Source of the DNA: Lasiosphaeris hirsuta
Lineage: Eukaryota; Ascomycota; Sordariomycetes; Sordariales; Lasiosphaeriaceae
DNA: 64,000 nucleotides
Assembly: GCA_030549175.1 (NCBI GenBank)
Contig: JAUKUA010000001.1
Location: forward strand, 6,324,001 to 6,388,000
Direction: 5' to 3'
The position numbers and the translations under genes were made by a program. The notes below the pieces were generated by a model, which was not told the origin of the DNA, searched no databases, and saw only the letters and a list, made by a program, of their open reading frames with translations. Below, one piece after another: positions 60,297 through 64,000 of this stretch (the stretch's first letter is position 1; each line of letters begins with the position of its first letter).

Positions 60297-60694
60297 CTAA
60301 TAGCAGCTCCAGGATCTATGCACGGAGTTGACACAACGGTTTCTGAAGTTGGGAGCATACTGACCCTGCTTTGAGCCATAGAACCAGCACTAACACCACT
60401 GTTAGTACAATGTCCGTGGCTTGGGTTCGCGATAAGCAACATACGAAGCCACCATCGAGCTTGGAGTAGTCAGGGTCTCGGATGCAACACCAATCATTGG
60501 CGTTGTTGTCAACGTTGCTGGTTCCCGTGAAGGTGCATTTGCACCTGTTGTTTTGAGCCATGCCTCCACTAGGAAATGAAAGCTGGCGGTCAGCCCTTGT
60601 ACGGGAGATGGGAGCACCATTGTTGTCTTGAGACGTGAACCTAGGTCGCGTAGAGGGTGGCGACCAGTGCAGTGGACAAGGCCGTGATCTTCAT
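60297..60694 (-). CDS. Putative small cysteine-rich (secreted?) protein, 5' end uncertain
   Basis: A 39-codon exon (60561-60445; NRCKCTF, then NDWCCIRDP and SKLDGGF) is joined through a 55-nt intron to a 30-codon final exon (60389-60297; CWFYGSKQGQYAPNF, RCVN and a terminal WSCY). The intron has a donor gtatgt and a perfect TACTAAC branch site (60401-60407 on the plus strand) at the right distance from the acceptor, strong evidence that the gene is or was expressed. The seven cysteines resemble small effector-like or antimicrobial proteins. A likely signal-peptide exon (ATG at 60694; MKITALSTALVATLYAT) lies 130 bp upstream but runs into TAG before any good donor, so either the joining is unusual, translation starts at 60561, or the gene is damaged. 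No family recognised. Confidence 0.5.
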
Positions 60695-62006
60695 TTTGAG
60701 GGGATTGCAACTTGTCTGGAGTGAGATGGTGGCTTTTCAGCTTGGACTTGGAGGTTTGACGGAAATGGGGCAGTCTCCAAGTTGGGCGCATTTATAGGTG
60801 TGCAGTCGAGCTTCAAAGACAAGGTTCTATGTTGATCAGATCCTTCGTGATGGGAGAGACAAGTGCGAGATGGCACGGTGGTATTCGGCTAGCAGGGGGA
60901 AGTCGCTACCGATTTGCTGGTCGGTGCCTAGCATGGACCGCTAGCGCAAATGGCCACACTAGGGCCTCCTCCTCCTCCTCCGCTTATAAGTCCGGTCTGG
61001 TGATGGGGATCGCAGTCGCGTACCGGCAAAGAAACCGAGCTGGACCAGGGACACAAGCATGATAATTTCAACCAATCCCCACCGCGGATGGTGCCACGCG
61101 AATTACTAGTCCCAATATTGAGAGCAGCGGCTGGCCCAAACTAAAACAACCTAGCAGGAGAAAGGGGGGTCCCTGCCCCCATTTCTAGATCCTAACATCA
61201 TGGCCAAGTTAGCCAGACCTGTCAACACACTGAAATCGGTATACCTTGGAGTTACAGACCTACCATAAGAAATATCCAAAAATTGCTCCTAAATCCAGGG
61301 CCATTACAGAGCCCAAAATCCCTGGCCAAAGCACACAGGAGTATCTAGATAGGGGGCATTTCCCCCCCAAAAATAGGGGCACCCTACCTGTCAAAGCCCT
61401 AGATTACATAGCCCACATAGAGTCTTTTAAATAGGGTGGCAACTTACCATTAAGGTCCTGGATTTCAAGGCTCACAGGGGCGAAGTCATCGCGAGGACGT
61501 CGATATTGGGAGCTGTGGACGTGTTTGGTGGACACTATGTCGTCGGATTTAGGTTGGGCTGGCGGGATCTTGTTTGCTCTGCAGATGGGCTCTAGTCCCT
61601 GGGCAATGTGTTGCGCGGGCACTAGAGGTGGATCCGGGAGGGTCACGTCTCCGTGTTCTGGTCCGATGGCGAGAGGTGCCTTCCAATGCCTTGGGTATAC
61701 CACGCTCAGAGGTTGCATCTAGCAGCTGCACTTGGCCTTGTTATGTTATCAGAACACAGAGTGGACTGCTTATGTTCGGTCCAAGAGTGGACTGCTTATG
61801 TTCGGTCCAAGACCTTACTTAGGCTGCCTCCTTGACGGCATTAAATATAAGAATCAAAGCTGAAAGATGACGCACATGACGGATTTGAATGGGGTCTTCG
61901 CTTTATTGTTCCCTACTACTAAAGCTCATGCATCTAAGAATCCCGTCCACCCATGCCGCTTCAAGGCGTTTAGCTACATGACCCGAAACCTCTCGTTGAT
62001 ACCTTC
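60695..62006. other. Intergenic with CpG-poor patch and tandem duplication
   Basis: No gene that I can support. 61137-61479 is nearly devoid of CG dinucleotides, while the flanks are CpG-rich. A 26-bp unit is duplicated in tandem at 61760-61811. Both are described in the findings. Confidence 0.6.
61760..61811 (+). repeat. 26-bp tandem duplication
   Basis: The unit beginning agtggactgcttatg and ending ttcggtccaag occurs twice back to back with no mismatch, so it is probably recent. Confidence 0.93.
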
Positions 62007-62684
62007 CTATGGACCCCACATTGGGATCGGCCTCAATATGCAGCTGACGCAGTTCTTGCAATATGATGGCCTTGAATCGTGGTCCTTGAAAAAAGCCTTC
62101 TTCAACTCTTCATCAAGGTTCTTGATACAGTCCAACACAGCCTTCCTCCAATCAGCCTTCTCCTCACTCATACCCATAATCGACACCCCTTCCTTCGACA
62201 GCCGTACCAGCTTCCCTATCTTAGATTCCCACTCCGGAGGTCGTGCTTGGTTCTTGATGGGGAATCTCGCCAAAACACCCACCAGCTCATTGATCGCCGC
62301 GCAACGTTCTGTGTCAACAAGGTCAGGCCAATCTGGGTACGACTCGGAGTAGTACTTCTGGCGCGCCTCAAGGCGCGGCATATCGTGCATGAGAGCGACA
62401 CACAACCTCTCGCGTAGGATGCAAGGTGAGCACAAACCTAAGGACCCTAGCACCAGTGGGATCTCAGCTATGCGCGAGCAGCCACGCAGACATGGCTTAG
62501 CACCGGGGAAGGGGGCTAGCCGCGGAGCGAACAAGGCCAGCGGCTGGCGCGACCGAGGCCAAGACGATTGGGGGTTAACCCCCGGGGCAGAGAACCGTAT
62601 CGCAAAGTCCGCTAGCCTAGGGCCATCCTGTGCTTGGGATCCGGATCCCGAAGTGGCCGAAGCTGTATTTCCGGAAATCGACAT
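62007..62684 (-). CDS. Hypothetical protein, no family recognised
   Basis: An open frame of 225 codons from the ATG at 62684 (MSISGNTAS); the frame extends further upstream but only to a GTG. The C-terminal about 110 residues look like genuine protein: a helical, charged region (RLEARQKYYSESYPDWPDL, then ERCAAINELVGVLARF and EEKADWRKAVLDCIKNL) similar in style to many uncharacterised fungal proteins. The middle (about residues 30-85) is Pro/Arg/Ala-rich and could be an unspliced intron, with a possible acceptor before the CILRERLC segment. Function unknown. Moderate confidence that a gene is present, low confidence in the exact structure. Confidence 0.5.
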   Translation of the reverse strand: MSISGNTASATSGSGSQAQDGPRLADFAIRFSAPGVNPQSSWPRSRQPLALFAPRLAPFPGAKPCLRGCSRIAEIPLVLGSLGLCSPCILRERLCVALMHDMPRLEARQKYYSESYPDWPDLVDTERCAAINELVGVLARFPIKNQARPPEWESKIGKLVRLSKEGVSIMGMSEEKADWRKAVLDCIKNLDEELKKAFFKDHDSRPSYCKNCVSCILRPIPMWGP

Positions 62685-63196
62685 TGTGTTGGTTGGAGCG
62701 AGTAGTAGGCCAGGGAGATGAAATAAAAAGGGCCCAAGTCTGGAATAAAACCTCTCGGTGTTGTTGTTTGTAATCAACGGGGTTGGAGCTGCAGGAAACC
62801 CGTTCTTATGTGCTTGCCTGACCACTAGAAAGGTGTGAGGGAAAATTCACATCTTTAGGTGACATCATGTGTTGGGGAGAGGATGCTGCTTAAATACCCG
62901 TGTTCAAGGCATGATAGTTTCGGAAGATGGTTAGTGGTGTCGTGAACCACAGTGTGTCAAAACTGTATATTCCAACACAAAGGCAGACCGAAGGCTAACT
63001 ATCATGTCAAACTTTAGAGATTATCATATCGGCTTCTAAAATACTCTTTTTAGAAGTAACCGAGGGCACTCGCCATAGGTTGTCCAATCACGGCACAGGC
63101 AGGACACAGGCAGGAAGGGAGTGGACGAGGGGGAATGCCCATCGGGTATTCCCTAATTCCACACAAGGTTTCCGCAAACTTGTAACGTTGGTCTCC
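62685..63196. other. Intergenic, A/T-rich
   Basis: About 510 bp between the hypothetical gene and the 3' end of the mitochondrial peptidase gene. Nothing recognised. The DNA around 62860-63060 is A/T-rich relative to the flanks. Confidence 0.5.
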
Positions 63197-64000
63197 TTAG
63201 GCGTGTGGGTCGTTTTGGGAAGCTGGCTCCCTGATTGATCCCCAGCTGCCCACCAAAGCCATGGCTTGCTCGCCGCCATCTGCCAACCTTTCATCCTTCA
63301 ACACATCTGCTAGACACTTCCATGGGTCACGGCCGCCGCCCCATTTCAGAAGCCCTTCCTTCAGCCGCTCGCCGTTCTCCCTCCGCAGAGAACCTCCACC
63401 CGCGCCAGCATTAAAGACAACGTCCCAGACACGCTGGGCAAGAACTCGATCAAAGAGGTAGCTATAATAGGTGCTTCCGTAACCGGAAAGATGACCAAAG
63501 AAGCCCTGCCAGCTCGTACCAGGAGGGTCTGCCGGCGAGCTGCTGTATTTCTTCTGGAGCTCGAGATACATGCGTGTCGTGTCAAATTTGTCGTCGAGAG
63601 CCGCGCGGGAGTGAACACACTGGTCCAACATTGCGAGCACGATCTGGTTCTCCGTGTCAGAAGCTTCGAATCTTCTCGCCTGGCGCAGCTGCGGTGCCAA
63701 TAGATTATATGGCAAGGGTTTGCCCGTCTCATAGTGGCTCGCAACGGCACCGAGGACGGTGGGGTCTGACGCGAGGTACTCCATCAAGGTCGAAGGCAGT
63801 TCTGCCAGGTCAGTGGCACATCTTGTCCCTGATACATTCTGGAACGAGGTCCGTGCAAGTATAGAGTGAATTGCATGTCCGATTTCGTGGAACAACGTTT
63901 CAACTTGAAAGAAAGTGAGGAGGGTGGGTCGAGTCTCCGTCTCTTTGGGTTTGGGGAAGTCGCAAACCAAAGCGATGGTCGGCAATTGTTTGACTACATC
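63197..64000 (-). CDS. OCT1: Mitochondrial intermediate peptidase, C-terminal part (M3 family), runs off window
   Basis: The open frame continues to the last base of the window, so the N-terminal part lies beyond position 64000; 267 codons plus stop are visible. The thimet-family zinc site HEIGHAIH follows VETLF, with the third ligand expected about 25 residues on in the TDLAELPS region. The blocks FEASDTENQIVLAMLDQ, WQGFFGHLSGYGSTYYSYLFDR and FNAGAGGGSLRRENG are typical of Oct1/MIP. The protease removes an N-terminal octapeptide from mitochondrial precursors after MPP cleavage, acting in the matrix. No intron is seen in the visible part. Assignment to MIP rather than another M3 oligopeptidase rests on the SxTxxAELPSxLMEY-like segment and overall similarity. 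Confidence 0.93.
   Translation of the reverse strand, partial: DVVKQLPTIALVCDFPKPKETETRPTLLTFFQVETLFHEIGHAIHSILARTSFQNVSGTRCATDLAELPSTLMEYLASDPTVLGAVASHYETGKPLPYNLLAPQLRQARRFEASDTENQIVLAMLDQCVHSRAALDDKFDTTRMYLELQKKYSSSPADPPGTSWQGFFGHLSGYGSTYYSYLFDRVLAQRVWDVVFNAGAGGGSLRRENGERLKEGLLKWGGGRDPWKCLADVLKDERLADGGEQAMALVGSWGSIREPASQNDPHA

Noticed and set aside
1..64000. tRNA, rRNA, CRISPR or long terminal repeat elements
   Set aside because: I looked for B-box-like ggttcgaatcc patterns, conserved rRNA cores, regularly spaced direct repeats and long inverted or terminal repeats, and found nothing convincing by eye. A covariance-model and repeat-library scan would be decisive.

Overview
The window is nuclear DNA of a filamentous ascomycete, most likely a Sordariomycete. 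The genes have short introns (about 50-80 nt, with gtaagt/gtgagt-type donors and ag acceptors; the longest is 204 nt). The protein set is typical of Pezizomycotina: a DUF7707-type GPI-anchored protein, an RBR ligase, a PAS-rich hybrid histidine kinase, an endothiapepsin-like aspartic protease and a BTB relic. Species cannot be read from the sequence. No tRNA, rRNA or CRISPR array was recognised.

Layout: 1-4 kb holds no recognisable gene. 4-10 kb carries OLA1 (-), a DeSI/PPPDE peptidase (+) and a 3beta-HSD-type extended SDR (-). 12.4-14.9 kb has a small secreted DUF7707-like protein (+) and an F-box-like protein (+). 16.1-18.5 kb is an RBR E3 ligase (+). 20.4-21.5 kb is a broken BTB/POZ gene. 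22.9-30.4 kb has two nuclear regulators in tandem: a SAS4-domain protein and the TFIID subunit TAF2, a single 4.6-kb exon. 31-34 kb has a polyglutamine protein and a WSS1-type DNA-protein-crosslink protease (both -). 36-42.6 kb has a secreted aspartic protease (+) convergent with a hybrid histidine kinase (-). 45.5-51.2 kb has an aldehyde dehydrogenase (+), an inosine-uridine nucleoside hydrolase (-) and a RED/IK-like splicing factor (-).

51.8-55.3 kb is a decay zone. A lipase-like alpha/beta-hydrolase relic (+) is followed by a relic of a polytopic membrane protein family (-), each still recognisable but broken by a frameshift and stop codons. 56-59.6 kb is REV1 (+). The right end has a small cysteine-rich protein of uncertain 5' structure, a CpG-depleted patch, an unknown 225-aa protein and the C-terminal part of the mitochondrial intermediate peptidase, which runs off the window.

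Most intact genes are unlinked housekeeping functions (GTP/ATP sensing, transcription initiation, chromatin, splicing, DNA-damage tolerance, ubiquitin pathway). I see no metabolic or defence cluster. The unusual material lies in the pseudogene zones, the CpG-poor island near 61.1-61.5 kb, the cysteine-rich mini-gene and a few low-complexity features. Exon boundaries were placed by hand from splice consensus, reading frame and protein-family continuity. Coding lengths of all complete spliced models come out as whole codons.
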